Part shown: positions 15,960 to 23,508 of the stretch, piece after piece | Layout: each line of letters opens with the position of its first letter | Numbering within the stretch: the stretch's first letter is position 1 | Source of the DNA: Agreia sp. COWG | GTDB lineage: Bacteria; Actinomycetota; Actinomycetes; Actinomycetales; Microbacteriaceae | Direction: 5' to 3' | DNA: 64,000 nucleotides | Assembly (NCBI RefSeq): GCF_904528075.1 | Contig: NZ_LR882035.1 | Location: 2,914,001 to 2,978,000 of the forward strand | Translations under genes and position numbers: made by a program | The notes under the pieces: model-generated | The model's database searches: none | What the model was told of the DNA's origin: nothing | What the model saw: only the letters and a program-made list of their open reading frames with translations

Positions 15960-16999
15960 GCGCGAACAGACGGGGTCGAGGCGGTCGGCGGGGCCGCGGT
16001 CAGATCTTTCTTGTCGCGACGCTTCAGCATGGGCCAACCCTTGCTGCCCTGGTCGAGCGAGACGGCGATGAGTACCACGAGGCCGGTGACGATCTGCTCA
16101 TAGAAGCTGGGCACGTTCAGCAGCACGAGGCCATTGGTGAGCGCTCCGAGAATGACGGCGCCGACGAGGGTTCCGGCGATGCGGCCCTCGCCTCCCATCA
16201 GGTTCGCGCCGCCGATCACGGCCGCCGCGATCGCGGTCAGCTGATAGGGCGAGCCCGCATCCGGCTGGGCCGCGTTGATGCGCGCGACGATCACGAGACC
16301 GCCCAGGGCGCTGAGCCCACCGGCGATGCAGTACACGGCGATCTTCACGCGGTGCACCCTCACGCCCGAGAGCCAGGCGGTCTCTTCGCTGCCGCCCACG
16401 GCGATCACGTTCTGTCCGAAGACGGTCTTGCGCAGCAGCAGGCCGGCTCCCACCGCCACGAGTGCGACCACGATCACGACCACCGGGATTCCGCCGACGT
16501 AGCTGTTGAGAAGCAGCACGAAGTCTTTCGGAACGTCGTAGACCGGCTTGCCGTTTGTCGCCACGTAGGCGCAACCCTGGAAGACGCTCATCGTTCCGAG
16601 GGTCGCGATGAACGGGGGCAGCCGCAGCTTGGTGATCAGGAGCCCGTTGACCGCGCCGCACAGGATTCCGAGGACGATGCCGACGATCAGTCCCAGAACG
16701 GGCGGCACCCCTGCGTTCACCATGAGCGTGGTGCTCACGATGCCCACGAAGCTGGCGATCGCACCCACCGACAGGTCGATGCCGCCCGTGATGATCACGA
16801 AGGTCAAGCCGATGCCGATGATCGCATTCACGCTGGCAGAGACCGCCACGTCGCGCAGGTTGCCGGGCGTCAGGAAGTTCGGGTTGAGTACGCCCAGAAT
16901 GACGAACAGAACGATGGCGGCGAGATAGATGCCGAGCGCCTGAAAGTTGATCTGCCGTCGGGGTCGCACGGCGGTGCCGTCTGGAGTGCCGCTGCTCAT
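15956..16999 (-). CDS. Ribose-type ABC sugar transporter permease (RbsC-like)
   Basis: A 347-residue permease of the branched-chain amino-acid/ribose family with about ten hydrophobic segments. The motifs GGIDLSVGAI near residue 84 and the late VIGGANLMGGEGRIAGTLVGA are typical of RbsC/XylH proteins. It should form a homodimer channel fed by the binding protein at 18632-19687 and energised by the tandem ATPase. Start ATG 16999 overlaps the ATPase stop (ATGA). Confidence 0.92.
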   Translation of the reverse strand: MSSGTPDGTAVRPRRQINFQALGIYLAAIVLFVILGVLNPNFLTPGNLRDVAVSASVNAIIGIGLTFVIITGGIDLSVGAIASFVGIVSTTLMVNAGVPPVLGLIVGIVLGILCGAVNGLLITKLRLPPFIATLGTMSVFQGCAYVATNGKPVYDVPKDFVLLLNSYVGGIPVVVIVVALVAVGAGLLLRKTVFGQNVIAVGGSEETAWLSGVRVHRVKIAVYCIAGGLSALGGLVIVARINAAQPDAGSPYQLTAIAAAVIGGANLMGGEGRIAGTLVGAVILGALTNGLVLLNVPSFYEQIVTGLVVLIAVSLDQGSKGWPMLKRRDKKDLTAAPPTASTPSVRA

Positions 17000-18501
17000 G
17001 ATGTTCCTTTCGCTGTCACACCCATGGCGTTCGCCACGATGCTGTGTTCATTGATGTCTGCACCGACGTGTTCGGAGACGAATTGCCCGGCCCGCATGAC
17101 GAGCACGCGATCGCTGATGGAGATGATCTCGGGTAGGTCGCTCGAGACCACGATCACCGCGTTGCCCTCTGATGCGAGCTGGTCGATCAGCTCGTAGATC
17201 TCGACCTTGCCGCCCACATCGACGCCCTTGGTGGGTTCGTCGAAGAGGTACACGGTGGCACCGAGCCAGATCCACTTGGCGATCACGATCTTCTGCTGGT
17301 TTCCGCCCGAGAACTGGCGGGCGTTCAGCTTCACATTCGCGGGTCGCAGAGACATGCGCTCACCCATCGCTTCGGCCGTGGCGATCTGCTTCTTCGTGCT
17401 GATGAACGGACCGAAACTGTTCAGCTGCGCGTCGGCGGTCAGGGCGACATTGGCGTAGGCCGGCGTCTGCAGCACCAGCCCTTGGGCCTTGCGGTCCTCG
17501 GGGATGAAGGCGATCCCGGCAGCCCTGCTGTCTCTCGGCGAACGGATCTTCACGGGCTTGCCCGCGATCGACACGGCGCTGCGCGTGCCCTCGTCAGCCC
17601 GGATGATCGAACGCAGGAACTCGGTACGACCCGATCCGACGAGTCCGGCGATACCCACGACCTCGCCCTTCTTCACCGAGATCGCGAGCGGACCGTTCCC
17701 CGTCGGATGGCTGACGCCGGTCACCTCGAAGTGAACGGGTGCCGCGGGATCGACCGGATGCTGCCGCTCGAACGACAGCAACTCGCGGCCCACCATGCGG
17801 CGCACGATGTCGTCGGACGAGGTCTCGCTGATGGGCCGGTCGAAGGCCGGCTTGCCGTCACGCAGCACCACGACGGTGTCGGAGACGCTCATGACCTCGG
17901 GCATCTTGTGTGACACGTAGATCACGCCGACGCCGCGTCCGTGAGCGATGTCCTTCACGCGGTTCAAGACCTCGGCCACGTTGTGCTCGAGCATGCTGGT
18001 GGTCGGCTCGTCGAGGGCCACGATCTTGGCTCCGAAGGCGAAGGCCCTGGCGATCGTGAGCGCGTGCCGCTGTGCGGGGCTGAGCCGTGAGACCGGCGTT
18101 CGCGCATCCATCGGAAAGCCCATCTGCGCCACGTCTTTCAAAGCGCGGTCGATGTCGTCGGCCGCGGCCCTGCGCTGGCCCCTCGTCAACCCGAGCAGCA
18201 GGTTCTGCTCCACGCTCAGCTGCGGCACGATGGCGGGTTCCTGCTGGGCGATGCGCACCCCCTCGGCCAGGGCCCGGCGCGAGGTGTACTCCATGCGGCG
18301 AACGCCGTCGATGGTGATCGAGCCGCGATCGGGTCGGAGCGCGCCGCCCAGAATTCCGAGGAGGGTGCTCTTGCCGGCTCCGTTCTCACCGGCCAGCGTG
18401 CGGATCTCTCCGCGTTCGAGAGTGAAGCTCACGCCGTCGAGGGCGCGCACTCCGGGAAACGACTTGGCGATGTCGCGAACCACGAGCAGAGGCTCGGCCA
18501 T
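16996..18501 (-). CDS. Sugar ABC transporter tandem ATP-binding protein (RbsA-like)
   Basis: A 501-residue ATPase with two ABC modules. The first has Walker A GENGAGKST near 39 and Walker B IVALDEPTTSM; its signature is LSPAQRHALTIARAF. The second has the degenerate Walker A GLVGSGRTEF usual for this family, signature FSGGNQQKIVIAKWI and Walker B VYLFDEPTKGVD. It powers import of a pentose-like or related sugar with the RbsC-like permease. The ATG at 18501 follows AGGTGA; a tandem 18-bp repeat fills the spacer to the upstream binding-protein gene. Confidence 0.93.
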   Translation of the reverse strand: MAEPLLVVRDIAKSFPGVRALDGVSFTLERGEIRTLAGENGAGKSTLLGILGGALRPDRGSITIDGVRRMEYTSRRALAEGVRIAQQEPAIVPQLSVEQNLLLGLTRGQRRAAADDIDRALKDVAQMGFPMDARTPVSRLSPAQRHALTIARAFAFGAKIVALDEPTTSMLEHNVAEVLNRVKDIAHGRGVGVIYVSHKMPEVMSVSDTVVVLRDGKPAFDRPISETSSDDIVRRMVGRELLSFERQHPVDPAAPVHFEVTGVSHPTGNGPLAISVKKGEVVGIAGLVGSGRTEFLRSIIRADEGTRSAVSIAGKPVKIRSPRDSRAAGIAFIPEDRKAQGLVLQTPAYANVALTADAQLNSFGPFISTKKQIATAEAMGERMSLRPANVKLNARQFSGGNQQKIVIAKWIWLGATVYLFDEPTKGVDVGGKVEIYELIDQLASEGNAVIVVSSDLPEIISISDRVLVMRAGQFVSEHVGADINEHSIVANAMGVTAKGTS

Positions 18502-18513
18502 GGTTCACCTTTC

Positions 18514-18565
18514 TGTTGCGTCGGGTCGGGTTGTTGCGTCGGGTCGGGTTGTTGCGTCAGTCGGG
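18514..18565. repeat. 18-bp tandem repeat before the ATPase gene
   Basis: TGTTGCGTCGGGTCGGGT occurs at 18514-18531 and 18532-18549, with a third partial unit to about 18565. It lies in the 130-base spacer between the binding-protein stop and the ATPase ribosome site. Slippage-prone; function unknown. Confidence 0.7.
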
Positions 18566-18631
18566 CCGTCACGTCGATCGGGCCGGATGCCGGTGGGCGC
18601 CCGCGCGGGGCGCCCGCCGGCGAGAGGCTGG

Positions 18632-19687
18632 TTACGGCATGCCCGTGGCGTACTGACCCACGTTCGTGGAGTCGACCACGAAGGCGGGCACATCGACCCA
18701 GCCGGGAACCTTCTTGCCGGCGAGCAGCCACAGGGCCACGTCGACCCCCGTCGAAGCTTCGGTCGTGGGTCGCTCGCTCACCGTGGCCGTGTAGGAGCCG
18801 GCGGCGATCTGCTTCTTGGCCTCGGGGATGCCGTCGGTACCGACGAGCATCACCTTGCCGGTGAGCCCCTTCGCGTCGATGGCCGCCTGCACGCCCAGGG
18901 CCATCCCGTCGTTCTGCGAATAGAAGGCCTTGATGTCGGGATTCGCGGTGAGCATGGTGGTCGCGATGTCCTGCGCCTTCGTCTGGTCCCACGAGGCGGT
19001 CTGCGAGGCGACGAGCTGCAGGTTCGGGTGCTGCGCAAGCTGCGCCTTGAACCCGTCACCCCGGTTGATCGCGTTCGACGAACCGGGGTCACCCTCGACC
19101 ATGGCGATCTTGCCGCCGTCTGGCAGCTTGCTCGCGATGTAGTCGGCTGCGGTGGCGCCGATCTTGGTGGCGTCGGGGCCCACGTAGACCACACCGGGAA
19201 CGCTGCTCTTCGCGTCGTTCAAGACGATGGCGGGAATCCCGGCTGCCAGCGCGGACTGGAAGATCGAGTCGAGTCCCGTGGCAGAGATCGGTGAGGCGAG
19301 AATCGCCGAGCAGCCCTGGTTCATGGCGCTCTTGGCCTTGTCGAGCTGCTCAGTGATCGACGACTCGTCGGTCACGTCGAAGGTCTGAAAGTCGACGCCG
19401 AGTGCTTTGGCGCGGCTCTCGAACCCGTCGCGCTCGAAGCCCCAGAACTCGTTCGAGAGCGTGCGGGTCACGTAGCAGAGCTTGGTGCCCTTCGGAGCGG
19501 TCGGTGCGCCGAGCGCCTTGGTGAGATCGTCGACGTTGGTCGTCTGCGATGCATCGACCAGCGAGGTGATCGACGGTCCCGAGCCCGAAGACGAGCCGGA
19601 GTCGCCATCGGGAGTGGCGGAGCATCCGGCGAGGAGGACGAGTGCCGCGGCACTGGCCAGGGCGACACCGAGGGTGCGATTTTTCAT
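18632..19687 (-). CDS. Ribose-type sugar ABC transporter substrate-binding lipoprotein
   Basis: A 351-residue periplasmic-binding-protein type I lipoprotein. The signal peptide ends in the lipobox LAGC at residues 19-22. The mature protein carries the RbsB-like pattern: LCYVTRTLSNEFWGFERDGFESRAKALG, the QGCSAILASPISATGLDS segment, VEGDPGSSNAINRGDGF and AFYSQNDGMALG. It delivers a sugar to the RbsA/RbsC-like components downstream. It follows the SAF-domain oxidoreductase gene after a 184-base spacer with a perfect hairpin. The sugar cannot be inferred from the sequence alone. Confidence 0.92.
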   Translation of the reverse strand: MKNRTLGVALASAAALVLLAGCSATPDGDSGSSSGSGPSITSLVDASQTTNVDDLTKALGAPTAPKGTKLCYVTRTLSNEFWGFERDGFESRAKALGVDFQTFDVTDESSITEQLDKAKSAMNQGCSAILASPISATGLDSIFQSALAAGIPAIVLNDAKSSVPGVVYVGPDATKIGATAADYIASKLPDGGKIAMVEGDPGSSNAINRGDGFKAQLAQHPNLQLVASQTASWDQTKAQDIATTMLTANPDIKAFYSQNDGMALGVQAAIDAKGLTGKVMLVGTDGIPEAKKQIAAGSYTATVSERPTTEASTGVDVALWLLAGKKVPGWVDVPAFVVDSTNVGQYATGMP

Positions 19688-19823
19688 GAGGTCACTTTCT
19701 TCATTGGAAGGAACTGTCGAGCTGGTGTTGGGGTGAAGCGGGGGGGGTCGATGTGAAGCCGGGGTTGCGGTGGAGCAGCGGTCGTGGTTGTCAGAAATAG
19801 TTCTTACAGCCTCATTCGGTGTA

Positions 19824-19858
19824 GACCCCGAGGCCGGTGTGGGTCAGGCCTCGGGGTC
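19824..19858. promoter_or_regulatory. Perfect 12-bp stem hairpin between oxidoreductase and binding-protein genes
   Basis: GACCCCGAGGCC at 19824-19835 pairs exactly with GGCCTCGGGGTC at 19847-19858 across an 11-base loop, 13 bases after the oxidoreductase stop. There is no T-run on the minus strand, so it is either a factor-assisted terminator/attenuator or a 3' end stabiliser, with the 135 downstream bases able to hold a secondary promoter. Role inferred. Confidence 0.65.
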
Positions 19859-19871
19859 ACAGCGAGGTGGT

Positions 19872-21227
19872 TCAGCGAGCGTCGGAGCCGCCCGCGTCGA
19901 GCAGGGCCTCGGTCTCCCGACGCAGCTCGAGGGCCTCGGCGAGGGAGTCGTCCATGATCACGTCGTTCCAGCCGACCGTGGCGCCCTGGGCCACATCGTT
20001 CTTCAACTCCACGTGGTGGGCGAGGGCCACCGGCAAGGCGCCGGTCGCGACGGAGTGCTTCGCGGAGACGAGCTTTCCGTAGACCGTGTAGCCGCCTTCG
20101 CCGTCGAGGAACTCCCCCTTCTTCAGATCTTTCTTGGCGGTGGCCACGACGTCTCCGTAGAAGCCTTCGGGCTGACCGGTCGAGATACCGCGCAGGGCCG
20201 CATTCGCGATCGAGACGTTCAGCTCGAGACCCACGTAGTGGTACGGGCGATACAGCGCCGCGTACTGCTTTGTCGGGTCGGGATGCCACGGGTACTCGTC
20301 GAAGCACGTCGAGACGTAGGCGTTGGTCGCCTTCACGACCACGTAGACGCCCTCCTGGGTGTTGTGGGGAATGCGCGAGCCGTCGCGATTCACGCTCGAC
20401 ATGACGTCGACCGTTCCCTCGTGGGCGAGCGCGCCGCCGATCGAGCGAGGGCGGCTGATCGTGGCGATCTCCTCCACGTCACCAGGGGTGAAGGTGAGGC
20501 CCTCGTCGGAGGGGATCAGGCCGGCGGCGTTGGCGACGGCGGCCATCTCGATCGCCGCCTTCGTGCCGTCGCGGAAGCTCGTGTGCATGTAGGGGTTGAG
20601 CTGGCCGGAGTCGGTGAGCTCCTTCGAGAACTCCCAGTTCTCCCAGACGTTGTCGGGATTCATCTGGTGGTAGTGCTCGAGGAACTTGGCGCCCTTGCCC
20701 GCCGCGACCACGTCGAATCCACTGGTGCGGGCCCAGTCGACGAGCTCCATGATGAGCGCCGGCTGGTCGCCGTACGCCATCGAGTACACGACCCCGGCCT
20801 TCTCGGCACGCTTCTGCAGCGCGGGGCCGGCCAGGGCATCCGCCTCGACAGTGACCATGATGATGTGCTTGCCGGTCTCGATGGCCGCCAGCGCGTGCCG
20901 GATGCCCACGATCGGGTTTCCGGTGGCCTCGACGATCACGTCGATGTCGGCCTCGAAGAGCAGCGCCGCGTCGTCGACGATCGTGGTGGTGCGATTGGCG
21001 AGGGCCCCGGCGATGTCGTCGGCCATCTGATCGGCGGGCCAGTCGACGAGAGCGAACGCTCCCCGTGCCCGCTCCACGTTGATGTCGGCGATGGCGACCA
21101 CGTGCACGCCCGGAATGTTGCGGGCCTGCGACAGATACATGGTGCCGTAGCGGCCGGCGCCGATGAGCCCGACGCGGATGGGCTTGCCCTCGCGCTCTCG
21201 TTCTTCGAGCAGTTTGTGCAGATTCAC
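19872..21227 (-). CDS. SAF-domain NAD(P)-dependent oxidoreductase (COG4091 type)
   Basis: A 451-residue protein: a Gfo/homoserine-dehydrogenase-like Rossmann domain (VGLIGAGRYGTMYLSQA at 19-35; VIVEATGNPIVGIRHALAAI near 106) and a C-terminal SAF domain (KKGEFLDGEGGYTVYGKL, then the HHVELKNDVAQGATVGWNDV segment) of the kind found in sialate synthase and sugar-acid enzymes. It is often annotated as homoserine dehydrogenase, but no threonine-pathway gene is nearby. It is the first gene of a sugar-uptake and sugar-acid operon and directly behind the LacI-type operator, so it probably acts on the imported sugar or its oxidised product. The start is GTG at 21227, with AGAGAGG five bases upstream. 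Confidence 0.85.
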   Translation of the reverse strand: MNLHKLLEEREREGKPIRVGLIGAGRYGTMYLSQARNIPGVHVVAIADINVERARGAFALVDWPADQMADDIAGALANRTTTIVDDAALLFEADIDVIVEATGNPIVGIRHALAAIETGKHIIMVTVEADALAGPALQKRAEKAGVVYSMAYGDQPALIMELVDWARTSGFDVVAAGKGAKFLEHYHQMNPDNVWENWEFSKELTDSGQLNPYMHTSFRDGTKAAIEMAAVANAAGLIPSDEGLTFTPGDVEEIATISRPRSIGGALAHEGTVDVMSSVNRDGSRIPHNTQEGVYVVVKATNAYVSTCFDEYPWHPDPTKQYAALYRPYHYVGLELNVSIANAALRGISTGQPEGFYGDVVATAKKDLKKGEFLDGEGGYTVYGKLVSAKHSVATGALPVALAHHVELKNDVAQGATVGWNDVIMDDSLAEALELRRETEALLDAGGSDAR

Positions 21228-21339
21228 GTTGACCTCTCTGATCCGTGCGATTCGCCTCGGAGGAGTAGAGGCCGCGGGGCCTCACGACGTCCTCGTCGCG
21301 GTTGTGCAGTGTTGTGATTCGGGATGTTTACCGCCGTAT

Positions 21340-21385
21340 TGGAACCGGTCCCACTTTTGTACCATCGGCTGTTACGATGTGTCAA
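21340..21385 (-). promoter_or_regulatory. Promoter with LacI-type operator for the sugar-acid operon
   Basis: On the minus strand TTGACA (21385-21380) is followed after 18 bases by TACAAA (21361-21356), a good vegetative promoter. Directly downstream is TGGAACCGGTCCCA (plus-strand 21340-21353), a near-perfect palindrome with the central CG typical of LacI/GalR operators; it would cover the predicted transcription start. The lacI-type gene is divergent at 21556. The rest of the 328-base spacer holds the 13-bp tandem repeats and no gene. Confidence 0.7.
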
Positions 21386-21482
21386 CAGCCGAATTCCGAA
21401 CCGGCCTCGAGCCGTCGCGCGGCCTAAGCTGTGGCCGGGGCGGCACACGGCGAACCGGCACACATCGAGGCGACGCAGAGAC

Positions 21483-21534
21483 GACGCACCGAAAAGACGC
21501 ACCGAGAAGACGCACCGAAGAGACGCACCGAGAA
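21483..21534. repeat. Four tandem 13-bp repeats in the lacI leader
   Basis: The unit GACGCACCGAGAA, with A/G variation at positions 11-12, occurs four times head to tail from 21483 to 21534, with degenerate units on both sides. It ends 11 bases before the ribosome site of the LacI-type gene, so it lies in the probable 5' leader. Confidence 0.75.
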
Positions 21535-21555
21535 GACGCCAGACGAGGGGGTCAC

Positions 21556-22605
21556 GTGAAGAAGGCACCGACCATCCGAGACGTCGCAGCCACCGCCGGC
21601 GTATCCGTCTCGGTCGTGTCCCGGGTGCTCAACGACGGTTCGGTCGCTCCGGCCACCCGCGAGCGGGTCGTCGCGGCAATCGCGGAACTCGGCTTCCGCC
21701 CTCGCGCCGCGGCCCGAGAGCTCAACGGCGCAGGCCTCACCATCGGGCTCGTGCTCGCCGATCTCACCAATCCCTTCTTCGCGCGCGTCGCCGACCGCAT
21801 CGTGTGGGAGGCCCGGGCGCGTGGAGTGCAGGTCGTGCTGATGACCACGCAAGAAGATCCGCACATCGAGGCCGAGACGCTCGCCACGCTCCTCGACCGC
21901 TCGGTGGGCGGGGTCATCGCCACCCCCACCGGCGGCAACATCGACCAGTGGTCACGGCTGCAGGAGGTCGGGGTCGACCTCGTCTTCGTCGACCGCTCGA
22001 TCGCGGCGCTCGAGAACACCGACGTCGTCAGCATCCAGAACGACGCCTCGGCCGCCACCGCAACCGAGCACCTGATCGGGCTCGGGCACGACCGCATCGG
22101 TCTCATCTCTGGGCCGCTCAGCACCTCGACCGGCACCGCGCGCATCGCGGGCTACCAGGCGGCGCTGGCTCGTGCAGGCATCCCCTCCGACACAGAACTC
22201 GTTCGAGGCGTTCCCTTTCGGGGCGGTGCCGGCGCCGATGCGGTCGCAGCCCTTCTCTCGCTCCCCGAGCCGCCGACCGCGTTGATCGTGGCGAACACCG
22301 CCCAGGTGCAATCGAGCATGCGCCAGCTCTATCAGATGGGCATCGAGATTCCGCAGCAGCTGTCGGTGATCGTGTTCGACGACAACCCCTGGACCGAGCT
22401 CGTCTCGCCGCCGCTCAGCGTCATCCGGCAGCCGATCGACATGCTCGCCCGGCACTCGGTCGACCTCGTACTGGGGCGCATGCAGGGCAAGCTCCCTGTC
22501 GGGCCCCGCATCATCGAGGTGCAGGCCGAGTTCGTCTCACGCAGCAGCAGCGCGACACGTTCTGTCGCTTCGCCCACCGCTCACGATGCCGTGTCCCACC
22601 CCTGA
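21556..22605 (+). CDS. LacI-family transcriptional repressor of the sugar-acid operon
   Basis: A 349-residue repressor. The HTH TIRDVAATAGVSVSVVSRVLND (residues about 6-27) and hinge helix PRAAARELNG are followed by a periplasmic-binding-protein-like effector domain (LTIGLVLADLTNPFFARVADRI...). The GTG at 21556 follows GAGGGGG. It is divergent from the oxidoreductase/ABC/lactonase operon and a CG-centred palindrome covers that promoter, so it is the probable repressor; the ABM-fold gene and gluconokinase gene follow on the same strand and may be co-transcribed. The effector is presumably the imported sugar or a derivative. Confidence 0.9.
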   Translation: MKKAPTIRDVAATAGVSVSVVSRVLNDGSVAPATRERVVAAIAELGFRPRAAARELNGAGLTIGLVLADLTNPFFARVADRIVWEARARGVQVVLMTTQEDPHIEAETLATLLDRSVGGVIATPTGGNIDQWSRLQEVGVDLVFVDRSIAALENTDVVSIQNDASAATATEHLIGLGHDRIGLISGPLSTSTGTARIAGYQAALARAGIPSDTELVRGVPFRGGAGADAVAALLSLPEPPTALIVANTAQVQSSMRQLYQMGIEIPQQLSVIVFDDNPWTELVSPPLSVIRQPIDMLARHSVDLVLGRMQGKLPVGPRIIEVQAEFVSRSSSATRSVASPTAHDAVSHP

Positions 22606-22661
22606 ACCCCCTCAACCCCTCACCCCCCTCAACCCACCACCCCCTGAACCCACGGAGAGTC

Positions 22662-22979
22662 ATGTCTGAAGCCGTCGTCGTCACCGCCATCTTCCACCCC
22701 GCTGCCGGAGCCCGCGACGCACTCGTCACCGCCCTCTCTGCCGGCATCGCCGAGGTGCACGAGGAGCCGGGCTGCGAGCTCTACGCCATCCACGACTCCC
22801 CCGATGGAACGATCGTGATGCTCGAGAAGTGGAGCTCCGCCGCCGACCTCGACGCCCACGGCGCGGGCGAGGTCGTGGCCCGCATGAACGCCAGCCTCGC
22901 CGGGCTGCTCGAGTCGGCCCCCGTGGTCACTCGCCTGGCGCCCATTCCGGCGGGGAGCACGTACCAGGGCCAGCTCTGA
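22662..22979 (+). CDS. ABM-fold (antibiotic biosynthesis monooxygenase-like) small protein
   Basis: A 105-residue ferredoxin-like alpha/beta protein of the ABM superfamily: VVVTAIFHPAAGARDALVTAL, EEPGCELYAIHDSPDGTIVMLEKWSS and a C-terminal helix. Members include quinol monooxygenases, LsrG-type isomerases and enzymes that handle unstable carbonyl compounds. It sits between a sugar-operon repressor and gluconokinase, sharing a TGATG junction with the latter, so a role in isomerising or detoxifying a sugar-acid intermediate is plausible. GGAGAG precedes the ATG at 22662. The exact reaction is unknown. Confidence 0.8.
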   Translation: MSEAVVVTAIFHPAAGARDALVTALSAGIAEVHEEPGCELYAIHDSPDGTIVMLEKWSSAADLDAHGAGEVVARMNASLAGLLESAPVVTRLAPIPAGSTYQGQL

Positions 22980-23500
22980 TGGGTCACGCTGCGGGGCACG
23001 AGCTCGTCGTCGTGGGCGGAGTCTCGGGCTCGGGCAAGTCGACGGTGGGGGCGCTGCTCGCCCAGCGCCTCGAGCTTCCGTTCATCGATGCCGACTCGCT
23101 GCACCCCGAGGCCAATGTCACGAAGATGGCCGCGGGGCTGCCGCTCACCGACATCGACCGCGAGCCCTGGCTGGTGCGCGTCGGCGAGGTGCTCTCCGAA
23201 CACGATGGCTCGGGACTGGTCCTGGCCTGCTCGGCGCTGCGCCGCCGCTACCGAGACACGATCCGCTCGGTCGAGCCGTCGACGATCTTCATCACCCTCT
23301 CCGGCTCGCGCGAGCTGATCGCCGCCCGCATGAACGCGCGCACCGACCACTTCATGCCCGCGTCGCTGCTCGACTCACAGCTCGCGGCGTTCGAGCCTCT
23401 GGGACCGGGCGAATCCGGTGTCGACATCGACGTCGACGCCCCCGCCGACGACATCGTCGCGGCGGCGCTGCGAGAGGTGCGCCCGGCGGCGGTGCGATAG
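22979..23500 (+). CDS. gntK: Gluconokinase, GntK/shikimate-kinase-like
   Basis: A 173-residue P-loop kinase that phosphorylates gluconate to 6-phosphogluconate. The P-loop is GVSGSGKST near residue 15; the family segments DADSLHPEANVTKMAAGLPLTD, the ALRRRYRD region and HFMPASLLDSQLAAFEPL are all present. The length matches GntK (about 165-180). The ATG at 22979 shares the TGA stop of the preceding ABM gene (TGATG), indicating coupling. Its presence with the lactonase-like and sugar-dehydrogenase-like genes suggests the operon ends in 6-phosphogluconate or a related phosphorylated aldonate. Confidence 0.92.
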   Translation: MGHAAGHELVVVGGVSGSGKSTVGALLAQRLELPFIDADSLHPEANVTKMAAGLPLTDIDREPWLVRVGEVLSEHDGSGLVLACSALRRRYRDTIRSVEPSTIFITLSGSRELIAARMNARTDHFMPASLLDSQLAAFEPLGPGESGVDIDVDAPADDIVAAALREVRPAAVR

Positions 23501-23508
23501 CGACGCCA

